From JAOPZW01 sp963764585 (GTDB lineage Bacteria > Actinomycetota > Thermoleophilia > Solirubrobacterales > Solirubrobacteraceae), in the NCBI GenBank assembly GCA_963764585.1, contig CAVXTB010000007.1:1-64000 (forward strand): DNA of 64,000 nucleotides, read 5' to 3'. Positions within the stretch are counted from its first letter, which is position 1. Each line of letters starts with the position of its first letter. The translations under genes were made by a program, and so were the position numbers. A model generated the notes under the pieces. That model was not told the DNA's origin, made no database searches, and was given only the letters and a program-made list of their open reading frames with translations. Shown one piece after another: positions 43,655 to 52,208 of the stretch.

Positions 43655-44701
43655 ATGCCATCCCTGAAGATCCCGGGCCGCCACGCGGCCACCACCCTCG
43701 AGCCGGCGGCCGCCGGAGCGCCCGCTTCGGCGGCGGGCGGCCGCGAGGAGCGCATCCTGACCTTCGGCGACGTCTTCGGACGTGACGCCGGCGGCCTGAT
43801 CGTCTTGCTCGTCCTCTTCGGAGCGCTGACGCTCGCCTCCGACGAGTTCCTGACCGGCGACAACCTCGCCAACCTCTCGCGCCAGGTGGCGGTGTTCGGC
43901 ATCATCGCCGTCGGCCAGCTGCTGGTCATCCTGACCGCGGGCATCGACCTGTCGGTCGGCTCGGTGCTCGGCCTGACGGGGTGCATCTCGGCCGAGCTGC
44001 TCGTGCACGGCGCGGGCATCGTCCCGGCGATCCTCGCCGGCCTCGTGGCCGGCGCCGCGATCGGCGTCTTCAACGGCTCGCTCGTGGCCTACGGCAAGCT
44101 GCCGCCGTTCATCGTCACCCTGGGCATGCTCGGCATAGCGCGCGGCGTCGTGCTGGTGCTCACCGATGCGAGCACGGTCCAGCCGCTGCCGGACGCGTTC
44201 GGCAACATCGCCAACGGCGACTTCCTGGGGCTGCCGAACCTGCTGTGGATGTTCCTCGTGGTCGTTGCCATTGCGTCATTCGTCTTGCGCCGCACCGTGT
44301 TCGGCCGCTATGTCTACGCGGTGGGCTCGAACCCAGAGTCGGCTCGCCTCGCGGGCGTCCCGGTCACGCGCGTGCTCGTGTCGGTCTACGCGATAGCCGG
44401 CCTGCTCGCCGCGGTGGGCGGCGTGCTGTTCACCTCGCGCCTGAACGCGGGCATCCCGACCGCGGGCACCGGCTACGAGCTCAACGCGATCGCGGCGTGC
44501 GTCATCGGCGGCGCGAGCCTGTTCGGCGCCAAGGGTGGCGCGTTCGGGGCCGCGGCGGGCGCGCTCATCGTCGGCGTGCTCAACAACGGCGGCAACCTGC
44601 TGGCGATCAACTCCTTCTACCTGCAGATCATCATCGGCGCGCTGATCCTCGTCGCCGTCGCGTTCGACCAGTGGCAAGGGCGGCGGGCCCGCGGCGCATG
44701 A
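43655..44701 (+). CDS. Sugar ABC transporter, permease protein (RbsC-like)
   Basis: The 348-residue protein has about eight to ten membrane helices. Family wording is clear: GQLLVILTAGIDLSVGSVLGL near residue 88 (the RbsC hallmark), AYGKLPPFIVTLGMLGIARG near 148 and YAVGSNPESARLAGVPV near 228. It forms the membrane channel with the two-domain ATPase encoded upstream. A 40-residue Ala-rich N-terminal extension precedes the first helix. A GAGGAGAGACAC ribosome-binding site is present; the stop overlaps the pgm start (ATGA). Confidence 0.92.
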   Translation: MPSLKIPGRHAATTLEPAAAGAPASAAGGREERILTFGDVFGRDAGGLIVLLVLFGALTLASDEFLTGDNLANLSRQVAVFGIIAVGQLLVILTAGIDLSVGSVLGLTGCISAELLVHGAGIVPAILAGLVAGAAIGVFNGSLVAYGKLPPFIVTLGMLGIARGVVLVLTDASTVQPLPDAFGNIANGDFLGLPNLLWMFLVVVAIASFVLRRTVFGRYVYAVGSNPESARLAGVPVTRVLVSVYAIAGLLAAVGGVLFTSRLNAGIPTAGTGYELNAIAACVIGGASLFGAKGGAFGAAAGALIVGVLNNGGNLLAINSFYLQIIIGALILVAVAFDQWQGRRARGA

Positions 44702-46329
44702 GCGTGAGCGCGCGCGCCGGCCGCCTGCCGGACCCCGAGACGCTCGTCGACGTCGACGCCCTGATCGGCGCCTACTACGACGAGCGTCCCGACCCGGCGC
44801 AGGCCGGCCAGCGGGTCGCGTTCGGGACCTCGGGCCACCGCGGCACGTCGACCGCGCGCACGTTCAACGAGGCGCACGTGCTGGCGGTGGCCGAGGCGGT
44901 GTGCCGCTACCGCACGGCCAACGGGATCGACGGGCCGCTGTTCCTCGGCCGCGACACGCACGCGCTGTCCGAGCCCGCGGCGCGCACGATCGTCGAGGTC
45001 CTCGCCGCGCACGAGGTGACGGTCATGGTCGACGCCGGCGACGGCTACACGCCGACGCCGGCGATCTCGCACGCGATCCTCACGCACAACCGCGGCGGCG
45101 CGGGCGCCACGGCCGACGGCATCGTCGTCACGCCCTCCCACAACCCGCCCGAGGACGGCGGCGTCAAGTACAACCCGCCGCACGGCGGCCCGGCCGACAC
45201 GGACGTCACCGGCTGGATCCAGGACGAGGCCAACCGGCTGCTCGAGGGCGACCTGCGCGACGTCCGGCGCACGAGCGATCGGGGCAGCGTCCAGCGCCAC
45301 GACTACATGACCGCCTACGTCGACGACCTGCCGGCGGTCGTCGACCTCGCGCTCATCCGCGACAGCGGCCTGAAGCTCGGCGTCGATCCGCTCGGCGGCG
45401 CGAGCGTCGCCTACTGGGCCGCGATCGGCGAGCGCCACGGGCTCGACCTGACCATCACCAACGCGGCCGTCGACCCGACGTTCCGCTTCGTCCCGGTCGA
45501 CTGGGACGGCAAGGTGCGCATGGACTGCTCGTCCCCCTACGCGATGGCCAAGCTCACCGAGCTGGCCGATCGCTTCGACGTCGCCTTCGCCAACGACCCC
45601 GACGCCGACCGCCACGGCATCGTCACGCCGGGCGCCGGGCTGCTGAACCCCAACCATCACCTCGCCGCCTGCATCGCCTACCTGTTCGGCGGCAACCGCG
45701 AGTGGCCGGCCGGCACCGGCGTGGGCAAGACGCTGGTCTCCAGCGCGATCATCGATCGCGTCGCCGACGATCTCGGCCGGCGCCTGTACGAGGTGCCCGT
45801 CGGCTTCAAGTGGTTCGTCGCCGGGCTGCTCGACGGCTCGCTGGGCTTCGGCGGGGAGGAGAGCGCGGGCGCCTCGTTCCTGCGCCGCGACGGCTCGGCG
45901 TGGTCGACCGACAAGGACGGCCTCATCCCGTGCCTGCTGGCGGCCGAGATGACCGCGCGCACCGGCGACGATCCGGGCAAGGTCTTCGACGGGCTCGCCG
46001 AGCGCTTCGGCCGACCGTCCTACCGGCGCACCGACGTCGCGGCGACGGCCGAGCAGAAGCGGGTGCTCGCCGCGCTATCGGCCGAGCAGGTGACCGACGA
46101 GGAGCTCGCCGGCGAGCCGATCCGCGACGTGCTCACGCGCGCGCCGGGCAACGGCGCGCCGATTGGCGGCGTGAAGGTCGTCGCCGAGAGCGCGTGGTTC
46201 GCCGCGCGCCCGTCGGGGACGGAGAACGTCTACAAGGTCTACGCCGAGAGCTTCCGCGGCGACGAGCACCTCGAGCGCGTGATCGCCGAGGCCGAGCAGC
46301 TCGTGGCCCGCGCACTGGAAGGAGCCTGA
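44698..46329 (+). CDS. pgm: Phosphoglucomutase (alpha-D-glucose-specific)
   Basis: Pgm interconverts glucose-6-phosphate and glucose-1-phosphate. The 543-residue length and motifs fit the alpha-D-glucose-phosphate-specific type: FGTSGHRGTS near residue 42, the phosphoserine loop VVTPSHNPPEDGG near 143, metal-binding NDPDADRHG near 300, sugar-binding GGEESAGASF near 385 and the phosphate-binding ARPSGTENVYK near 505. It makes the substrate for the glgC product encoded directly downstream (TGATG junction) and ties sugar entering through the ABC system to glycogen synthesis. Confidence 0.94.
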   Translation: MSVSARAGRLPDPETLVDVDALIGAYYDERPDPAQAGQRVAFGTSGHRGTSTARTFNEAHVLAVAEAVCRYRTANGIDGPLFLGRDTHALSEPAARTIVEVLAAHEVTVMVDAGDGYTPTPAISHAILTHNRGGAGATADGIVVTPSHNPPEDGGVKYNPPHGGPADTDVTGWIQDEANRLLEGDLRDVRRTSDRGSVQRHDYMTAYVDDLPAVVDLALIRDSGLKLGVDPLGGASVAYWAAIGERHGLDLTITNAAVDPTFRFVPVDWDGKVRMDCSSPYAMAKLTELADRFDVAFANDPDADRHGIVTPGAGLLNPNHHLAACIAYLFGGNREWPAGTGVGKTLVSSAIIDRVADDLGRRLYEVPVGFKWFVAGLLDGSLGFGGEESAGASFLRRDGSAWSTDKDGLIPCLLAAEMTARTGDDPGKVFDGLAERFGRPSYRRTDVAATAEQKRVLAALSAEQVTDEELAGEPIRDVLTRAPGNGAPIGGVKVVAESAWFAARPSGTENVYKVYAESFRGDEHLERVIAEAEQLVARALEGA

Positions 46330-47558
46330 TGCCTGACGTCTTCGGGATCGTGCTGGCAGGCGGCGAGGGCAAGCGCCTGGCGCCGCTGACCGCCGACCGC
46401 GCCAAGCCGGCGGTGCCGTTCGGCGGCAACTACCGGCTGATCGACTTCGCGCTCTCGAACCTCGTCAACGGCGGGCTGCGGCGCATCGTGGTGCTCACGC
46501 AGTACAAGAGCCACTCGCTGGACCGTCACGTCTCCACCACCTGGTCGCTCTCGCCGCTGCTGGGCAACTACGTCACGCCGGTGCCAGCGCAGATGCGCCG
46601 CGGGCCGCGCTGGTTCGCCGGCTCGGCCGACGCGATCTACCAGAACTTCAACCTGCTCTACGACGAGCGGCCCGACTACGTGTGCGTCTTCGGCGCCGAC
46701 CACATCTACCGCATGGACCCGCGCCAGATGGTCGAGCAGCACATCGAGGGCGGCGCGGCGGTGACCGTCGCGGCGCTGCGCGCGCCGCTCGACCAGGCCG
46801 ACCAGTTCGGCGTCATCGAGACCGACGTCAACGGCCGCACGATCGCCGCCTTCCGCGAGAAGCCCACCGACGCGGTCGGCCTGCCCGACGCGCCCGACAA
46901 GGTCTACGCCTCGATGGGCAACTACGTCTTCACGACCGACGCGCTCATCGACGCGGTGACCGACGACGCGGCCGACGAGAGCTCCAACCACGACATGGGC
47001 GGCAACATCGTGCCGATGCTCGTCGCCCGCGGCGAGGCGCAGGTCTACGACTTCTCGGACAACGAGGTGCCCGGGGCCAGTGAGGTCGAGCGCGGCTACT
47101 GGCGCGACGTCGGGACGCTCGATGCCTACTACGACGCGCACATGGACCTCATCTCGATCGAGCCCGAGTTCAACCTCTACAACCGCGAGTGGCCGATCCT
47201 CACCTTGCCCGAGCCGCTGCCGCCGGCGAAGTTCGTCTTCGACGACGACGATCGCCGCGGGCAGGCGCTGGACTCGATGGTGTGCGCCGGCGTCGTCATC
47301 TCCGGCGGAACCGTGCGCCGCTCCGTGCTCTCGCCGGGCGCGCACATCCACTCCCACGCGCTCGTCGAGGACTCGGTGGTCATGCAGGGCGTCGACGTCG
47401 GCCGCGACGCGATCGTGCGCCGCGCCATCGTCGACAAGAACGTGCGCATCGCCGCCGGCGCGCGGATCGGCGTCGACCCCGAGGCCGATCGCGAGCGCTT
47501 CACCGTGTCGGCCGGCGGCGTGGTCGTCATCCCCAAGGGCGAGACCGTCGACGCGTGA
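46329..47558 (+). CDS. glgC: Glucose-1-phosphate adenylyltransferase
   Basis: GlgC makes ADP-glucose, the glucosyl donor for glycogen. The 409-residue protein has the nucleotide-binding LAGGEGKRLAPLTADRAKPAVPFGG wording near residue 9, the GSADAIYQN segment near 98, substrate motif FGVIETD and FREKP near 158-178, and a C-terminal left-handed beta-helix (VVISGGTVRRSVLSPGAHIHS). It is normally the allosteric control point. Junctions with pgm (TGATG) and glgA (GTGA) show tight translational coupling. Confidence 0.95.
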   Translation: MPDVFGIVLAGGEGKRLAPLTADRAKPAVPFGGNYRLIDFALSNLVNGGLRRIVVLTQYKSHSLDRHVSTTWSLSPLLGNYVTPVPAQMRRGPRWFAGSADAIYQNFNLLYDERPDYVCVFGADHIYRMDPRQMVEQHIEGGAAVTVAALRAPLDQADQFGVIETDVNGRTIAAFREKPTDAVGLPDAPDKVYASMGNYVFTTDALIDAVTDDAADESSNHDMGGNIVPMLVARGEAQVYDFSDNEVPGASEVERGYWRDVGTLDAYYDAHMDLISIEPEFNLYNREWPILTLPEPLPPAKFVFDDDDRRGQALDSMVCAGVVISGGTVRRSVLSPGAHIHSHALVEDSVVMQGVDVGRDAIVRRAIVDKNVRIAAGARIGVDPEADRERFTVSAGGVVVIPKGETVDA

Positions 47559-48739
47559 AGGTCGCGCTCCTCACGCGCGAGTACCCGCCCGACGTCTACG
47601 GCGGCGCCGGCGTGCACCTCGAGTACCTCTCGCGCGAGCTGCGCAGGTTGATCGAGGTCGACGTGCACGCGTGGGGAGACGACCGCGAGGGCGCCATCGG
47701 CCACCGCGCCTGGGACGCGCTCGACGGACCGCAGCCGGAGCTCGCGGCGCTGCGCGCGATGTCGATCGACCTCACGATGGCGGCGCGGATCGGCGACGCC
47801 GACGTCGCCCACAGCCACACCTGGTACGCGAACCTCGGCGGCCACCTGGCCAAGCTCGTGCGCGACATCCCGCACGTGGTGACGGTGCACTCGCTCGAGC
47901 CGCTGCGCCCGTGGAAGACCGAGCAGCTCGGCGGCGGGTACGCGCTGTCGTCGTTCTGCGAGCGCACCGCGGTGGAGGCCGCCGATGCGATCGTCGCGGT
48001 GTCCGAGGGGATGCGCGCCGACCTCCTGACCGCCTACCCGGCCGTCGATCCCGCGCGCGTCGAGGTCATCTACAACGGCATCGACACGACCCAATACGCG
48101 CCCGACGCCGGCACCGAGGTCCTCGAGCGCCGCGGCATCGATTCCGCCGCGCCGACGATCGTCTTCGTCGGGCGCATCACGCGCCAGAAGGGCGTCGCGC
48201 ACCTGCTCGAGGCGATGCACCACGTGGACCCGCGGGCACAGCTCGTCCTCTGCGCGGGCGCGCCGGACACGCCCGAGATCGGAGCCGACGTCGCCGCGCG
48301 CGTCGAGCGCCTGCGCCGGGAGCGTGGAAACGTTCTCTGGCTGGACGAGATGCTCCCCAAGCCCGAGGTCATCCAGATCCTCAGCCACGCGACGGTCTTC
48401 GCCTGCCCGTCGATCTACGAGCCGCTCGGGATCGTCAACCTCGAGGCGATGGCCTGCGAGACCGCGGTCGTGGCGACCGCGACCGGCGGGATCGTCGAGG
48501 TCGTCGACGACGGCACCACCGGGCTGCTCGTGCCGATCGAGCCCGGCGACGCGACCGGCGAGCCGAGCGACCCGGTCGTCTTCGCGCACGCGTTCGCCGA
48601 GCGCCTGAACGAGCTCGTGCGCGACCCTGCGCGCGCGGCCGAGATGGGCCGCGCCGGGCGCGCCCGCGCGGTCGACCGCTTCGCGTGGGCGGCGATCGCA
48701 CGGGAGACCGTGGCGCTGTACACGCGCCTCGTGGGCTGA
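47555..48739 (+). CDS. glgA: Glycogen synthase of the actinobacterial type (GlgA/GlgM)
   Basis: The 394-residue GT4/GT5-like glycosyltransferase starts VALLTREYPPDVYGGAGVHLE with the donor-binding GGAG loop. It has FVGRITRQKGVAHLLEA near 205 and the C-terminal E-x7-E motif in CPSIYEPLGIVNLEAMACE near 288. This short form is found next to glgC in actinobacteria. Mycobacterial relatives (Rv1212c, GlgM) make maltose-1-phosphate from ADP-glucose, so the product could be linear glucan or maltose-1-phosphate. GTG at 47555 overlaps the glgC stop. An operator-like site lies inside the gene at 48326. Confidence 0.88.
   Translation: MKVALLTREYPPDVYGGAGVHLEYLSRELRRLIEVDVHAWGDDREGAIGHRAWDALDGPQPELAALRAMSIDLTMAARIGDADVAHSHTWYANLGGHLAKLVRDIPHVVTVHSLEPLRPWKTEQLGGGYALSSFCERTAVEAADAIVAVSEGMRADLLTAYPAVDPARVEVIYNGIDTTQYAPDAGTEVLERRGIDSAAPTIVFVGRITRQKGVAHLLEAMHHVDPRAQLVLCAGAPDTPEIGADVAARVERLRRERGNVLWLDEMLPKPEVIQILSHATVFACPSIYEPLGIVNLEAMACETAVVATATGGIVEVVDDGTTGLLVPIEPGDATGEPSDPVVFAHAFAERLNELVRDPARAAEMGRAGRARAVDRFAWAAIARETVALYTRLVG
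48326..48338. promoter_or_regulatory. Operator-like site inside glgA
   Basis: GGAAACGTTCTCT matches bases 2-14 of operator site 2 exactly. It lies in codons for the segment around residue 258 of GlgA. It could be a remote LacI-binding site or chance. Confidence 0.3.
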
Positions 48740-48764
48740 GCGCTGACGCGCCAACACGGCTCGG

Positions 48765-48770
48765 TAGGCT
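48765..48770 (+). promoter_or_regulatory. -10-like hexamer TAGGCT, leaderless start
   Basis: TAGGCT-N8-GTG in the 39-base gap after glgA. It suggests that the peroxidase gene has its own promoter and supports GTG 48779 over TTG 48773. Confidence 0.4.
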
Positions 48771-48778
48771 GCTTGCCC

Positions 48779-50104
48779 GTGCCCGTCCTGGCCCACCCGG
48801 TTCGCGACTACTGCCTCGCGCCCGATCGGCCGATCGACGCGCCGGTCGCGCCGGTCGAGGGGCGCTACGGGCGCGCGTTCCCCGACCTGCCCGCGCTCGA
48901 GGGCGACGACGCCGCGCTGCTGGCGCTCGGCGCCGCCGGCGGCCTGTGCGACGGCGCCGACGCGACCGGCGACGACGGCACTGCCGCTGCGGGCTGGCCG
49001 TTCTTCGGGCAGTTCATCGCCCACGACATCACGGCCGACCGCTCGCCCATCGGCCCGCACACCGATGTCACGACGGTCGCCAACTTCCGCTCCCCGCGGG
49101 CCAACCTCGAGTGCCTGTACGGCGCCGGGCCGGTCGGCGCGCCGTTTCTCTACGACGCCGGCGATCCGTCGAAGCTGCTGCCGGGCGATGGCGACGTCCC
49201 GCGCAACGCCCAGGGCACGGCGCTCGTCGGCGATCCGCGCAACGACGTTCACGTCTTCATCTCGCAGCTGCACCTCGGCCTGCTGCGCGCGCACAACCGC
49301 CTCGTCGCTCGCCTGCGCGAGGACGGCGTCGACGAGGCCGAGTGCTTCGACGCGGCGCGCCGCGCCGCCATGTGGCACTACCAGTGGGTCATCGTCGAGG
49401 ACTTCCTCGCGACGCTCGTGGGCTCCGAGCTGCTCGATGAGCTGAAGGACCCGGCGCGCCGCTGCTACCGGCCCGACGGCCTGCCGATCATCCCCTTCGA
49501 GTTCGCCGATGCGGCCTTCCGCTACGGCCACGGCCAGATCCGCCACCGCTACCGCGTGCAGGACGGCGGCGACGAGTACTCGGTCTTCCCCGACCTCGTC
49601 GGGTTCCGGCCGGTGGCCGCCGAGCACCGCGTCGACTGGCGGCTGCTGTTCGGGCCCGACGCCCAGCCGGCGAAGCGCATGGACGGGCGGCTGGCCGCGT
49701 CGCTGATCTCGCTGCCGATGGCGATCACCGGCGACGTCGACGTCGACGCCTACCACTCGCTCGCCGCGCGCGACCTGCAGCGCGGCGCCGCCATCGGCCT
49801 GCCGTCGGGGCAGGCCGTCGCGCGGGCGATGGGCGCCGAGCCGCTCACCCTCGAGGAGGCCGGGCTCGGCGCCTTCGGCTGGGACGGTGAGACGCCGCTG
49901 TGGCTCTACGTCCTGCTCGAGGCCGACGTGCGCGGCGGCGGCGACCGCCTCGGCGAGGTCGGCGGGCGCCTGGTCGCCGAGGTCCTGCTCGGGCTGCTGG
50001 ACGCCGACCCGGAGTCCTATCGCGCCAACGACCCGGCGTGGCAGCCGACGCTGCCCGCCGAGGGCGAGCGCTTCACGATCCTCGACCTGCTGCTCGCGGC
50101 GTGA
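48779..50104 (+). CDS. Animal-type haem peroxidase (peroxidase-cyclooxygenase superfamily)
   Basis: The 441-residue protein matches bacterial members of the animal haem peroxidase family. The distal side is GWPFFGQFIAHDITADRSP near residue 75, with the distal His in FIAHD. RNDVHVFISQLHLGLLRAHNR near 155 is the conserved helix, and FEFADAAFRYGHGQIRHRY near 240 carries the proximal His. There is no signal peptide, so it would act in the cytoplasm unless exported otherwise. Substrate unknown: oxidation of halides, thiocyanate, phenols or lipids are family options. The stop overlaps the start of the metallophosphoesterase (GTGA). Confidence 0.85.
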   Translation: MPVLAHPVRDYCLAPDRPIDAPVAPVEGRYGRAFPDLPALEGDDAALLALGAAGGLCDGADATGDDGTAAAGWPFFGQFIAHDITADRSPIGPHTDVTTVANFRSPRANLECLYGAGPVGAPFLYDAGDPSKLLPGDGDVPRNAQGTALVGDPRNDVHVFISQLHLGLLRAHNRLVARLREDGVDEAECFDAARRAAMWHYQWVIVEDFLATLVGSELLDELKDPARRCYRPDGLPIIPFEFADAAFRYGHGQIRHRYRVQDGGDEYSVFPDLVGFRPVAAEHRVDWRLLFGPDAQPAKRMDGRLAASLISLPMAITGDVDVDAYHSLAARDLQRGAAIGLPSGQAVARAMGAEPLTLEEAGLGAFGWDGETPLWLYVLLEADVRGGGDRLGEVGGRLVAEVLLGLLDADPESYRANDPAWQPTLPAEGERFTILDLLLAA

Positions 50105-50853
50105 GTCTGTCGCTGCTTGCGCAGCTGAGCGACCCCCACATGCGCGTGGGCGCCGACGACGGCGCCTCGGCGCGGGCGCTGGCGGCGGCGGTCGACGCGG
50201 TGCTCGCGCTGCGCCCCGCGCCGCAGGCCGTGCTCGTCAGCGGCGACATCGCCGACACCGCCGACGCGCGCGAGTACGAGCGCGTGCGCGAGCTGCTCGC
50301 GCCGCTGCCGATGCCGCTCCACGTGCTCCCCGGCAACCACGACGACCGCGCCGCGCTGCGCGAGCACTTCGGATTGCCGGGCGCGCCCGACGAGCCGCTG
50401 CAGTACACCGCGCGCTGCGGCGACCTGCAGCTCGTGGTCTGCGACAGCACGCGCCCCGGCCACGACGGCGGCGAGCTGCGCCTCGAGTGGCTGGAGCAGC
50501 GGCTGGCCGCCGAGCCGGCCGCCCCGACGATCGTCGCCATGCACCACGTGCCGCTGACGATCGGCCTGCCGGTGCTCGACGAGATCGGCGTCCCGCCCGA
50601 CGACACGCGCGCGCTCGGGGCGCTGCTCGAACGCTCGCCGCACGTGCGCCGCGTCGTCGCCGGCCACGTCCACCGGACGGTCGTCGGCACGCTCGGCGGC
50701 TGCGGCGTGCTCGCCTGCACGAGCACGAACCAGCAGGCCCGCCTGGAGATCGGCTCGCCCGAGCTGATCTTCACGCAGGAGCCACCCGCCTTCGCGCTGC
50801 ACGCGCTGCTCGACGGCGAGCTCGTCTCGCACGTGCAGCCGATCGGGCGCTGA
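50101..50853 (+). CDS. Calcineurin-like metallophosphoesterase (CpdA-like)
   Basis: The 250-residue protein shows the complete two-metal site: LSDPHMR at residues 9-15, LVSGDIADT near 48, LPGNHDDR near 77, AMHHVPLT near 147 and AGHVHRT near 183. Length and order match cyclic-nucleotide phosphodiesterases of the CpdA/class III type. It should hydrolyse cAMP or another phosphodiester in the cytoplasm. It is translationally coupled to the peroxidase gene. A convergent exporter gene follows 9 bases later. Confidence 0.85.
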   Translation: MSLSLLAQLSDPHMRVGADDGASARALAAAVDAVLALRPAPQAVLVSGDIADTADAREYERVRELLAPLPMPLHVLPGNHDDRAALREHFGLPGAPDEPLQYTARCGDLQLVVCDSTRPGHDGGELRLEWLEQRLAAEPAAPTIVAMHHVPLTIGLPVLDEIGVPPDDTRALGALLERSPHVRRVVAGHVHRTVVGTLGGCGVLACTSTNQQARLEIGSPELIFTQEPPAFALHALLDGELVSHVQPIGR

Positions 50854-50862
50854 GACGCTGCC

Positions 50863-51663
50863 TCAGCGGGTTGCGGTGACGCCGGCGCTCGCCACGACGA
50901 CCAGCCCGGCGCCGAGCACCTCCCGAGGAGCCAGCGTCTGGCCCAGCCACAGCGCGCCGGCGAGAAGCGCGACCGCGGGGTCGAGGCTGAGCAGGACGCT
51001 GAACGCCTTGACCGAGACGGCGGGGATCGCGAGCGGGAGCGTGAGGCACGCGGCGACGCCGACGGCGACGGCCAGCCCATCGAGCCCGGAGCTCTCGCTG
51101 GCCAGCCGACCGGCCATCAGCAGCGACAGCGCGGTCAGCGCAGCGGCGACCAACGCCAGTCCGACGCCGAGGGTCGCGGCACCGCCCGGGCCTCCTGTCA
51201 GCGCCACGACGCCGGCACCGGCGGCGGCGATCCACAGCGCGTCCAGCCGCCGGCGCATGCCAAGCACGGCGAGGCCGAGCGGGCCGAGGAACTGCAGCGT
51301 CACGACGGTGCCCAGCGACGCCCGCGCGATCGCCTCGTAGAGCACGAAGTTGAGCGCGGCGAGCATGGCGCCGAACGTCGCGGCGCCGAGCCAGAATCGC
51401 CGCGATCGGCCTCGCAGGGTCGGACGGGCGAGGAGCAGCAGGACCGGTGCCGCGAAGGCGAATCGCAACGCACCGGTGCCAGCGGCCCCGTAGACGGCGA
51501 ACACCGTGGTCGCCAGGGCCGCCGACGTCTGAAGCGACGCGCTGCTGAGAACGACCAGCAGCGGTCCGCCGAAGCGATGCGTCGACCCCGCGGCCGTGCG
51601 GGCAGGGCGGAAGCGCCGCCTCGGCTCGAGCGGGCCCCAGCGAATGCTGGCGACGGCCTCCAT
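50863..51663 (-). CDS. EamA/RhtA-type metabolite exporter
   Basis: The 266-residue protein has about ten hydrophobic helices in the two-fold EamA (DMT) arrangement. Wording near residue 60 (FGAMLAALNFVLYEAIARASLGTVVTLQFLGPL) is that of RhtA-like threonine/homoserine exporters, and ALLAGALWLGQTLAPREVLGAGLVV near 230 matches the second repeat. ATG at 51663 is 8 nt downstream of a TAGCCT hexamer; the frame is open further upstream but there it runs through the inverted-repeat element. Confidence 0.85.
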   Translation of the reverse strand: MEAVASIRWGPLEPRRRFRPARTAAGSTHRFGGPLLVVLSSASLQTSAALATTVFAVYGAAGTGALRFAFAAPVLLLLARPTLRGRSRRFWLGAATFGAMLAALNFVLYEAIARASLGTVVTLQFLGPLGLAVLGMRRRLDALWIAAAGAGVVALTGGPGGAATLGVGLALVAAALTALSLLMAGRLASESSGLDGLAVAVGVAACLTLPLAIPAVSVKAFSVLLSLDPAVALLAGALWLGQTLAPREVLGAGLVVVASAGVTATR

Positions 51664-51671
51664 GGCCGAGC

Positions 51672-51677
51672 AGGCTA
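51672..51677 (-). promoter_or_regulatory. -10-like hexamer TAGCCT, leaderless start
   Basis: Minus-strand TAGCCT-N8-ATG before the exporter gene; it fixes the start at 51663 and rejects the longer frame. Confidence 0.4.
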
Positions 51678-51734
51678 GGCCTCCTCGTCGCGCGATGTGC
51701 AGTCGGTCGGCCGCCGGTGGTTGTGGTGTTCGTC

Positions 51735-52130
51735 CGTGCGACGTTGGCGGCGTTGTGCTGCCAGGGCAGTGAGGGGGAGAAGTCGCTGTGGTGGCGCCGC
51801 CGTGCCGTCGTGCCTCGTCGCGCGCGTCGCTTCCGCGGGCTGCGCGGCCGTGCGTGTTTCGCAACACTTCGGGCCGACCCGAGGGCCGCGCGCACATCGA
51901 GTGTCGACTTTGTAAGCCTCAGGCTGACAAAGTCGACGTTCGGTATGCGAACAGGCCAACGTGTGACGAAACACGCGCTGGCCGCGCCAACACGCGCGCG
52001 CCTCTGCACAGACACGCGCACTCGGCCGCCGCGAGCGGCGACGCCCGCGACCGGGCACGACGCCACGGCGGCGCCCCCACAACGGCTTCTCCCCCTCGAT
52101 GCCCTGACAGCGCAGCGCCACGAGCGGCCG
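51735..52130. repeat. Inverted-repeat intergenic element, copy 2
   Basis: This about 400-bp element fills most of the 590-bp gap between the exporter and padR. The left arm (about 51735-51870) is the reverse orientation of the right arm (about 51955-52130). Shared blocks are GTGTTTCGCAACACTTCGGG (51850s) with CGAAACACGC on the right, GCACGAC(G/-)CCACGGCGGCGCC-type sequence, and the core GGCTTCTCCCCCTC on the right (52085 on) with GAGGGGGAGAAG on the left (51771-51782). The centre is a 35-bp near-perfect palindrome. Related to the element at 19243-19583. No ORF with a known product lies inside it. Confidence 0.7.
51903..51937. repeat. 35-bp central palindrome of element copy 2
   Basis: GTCGACTTTGT (51903-51913) and ACAAAGTCGAC (51927-51937) are perfect complements, and AGCCT/AGGCT (51915-51919, 51921-51925) pair inside them around a single C at 51920. 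Only one A/G pair is mismatched. It would form a cruciform in DNA or a long hairpin in RNA. Confidence 0.85.
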
Positions 52131-52208
52131 CGGACGACCGGGTCGTGAGCGCGGCGAGCCGCGCGTCCGGTGGTGCTGCGCGCGCCGATCCGCTGGTGCA
52201 AAGGGGGC

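Noticed and set aside
51675..52121. Open frames across the inverted-repeat element, which show repeated FSPSLPWQH-like or RCQGSEGEK-like wording
   Set aside because: The wording repeats because the DNA element repeats in both orientations; there is no consistent start or ribosome-binding site and the arms are in opposite directions.
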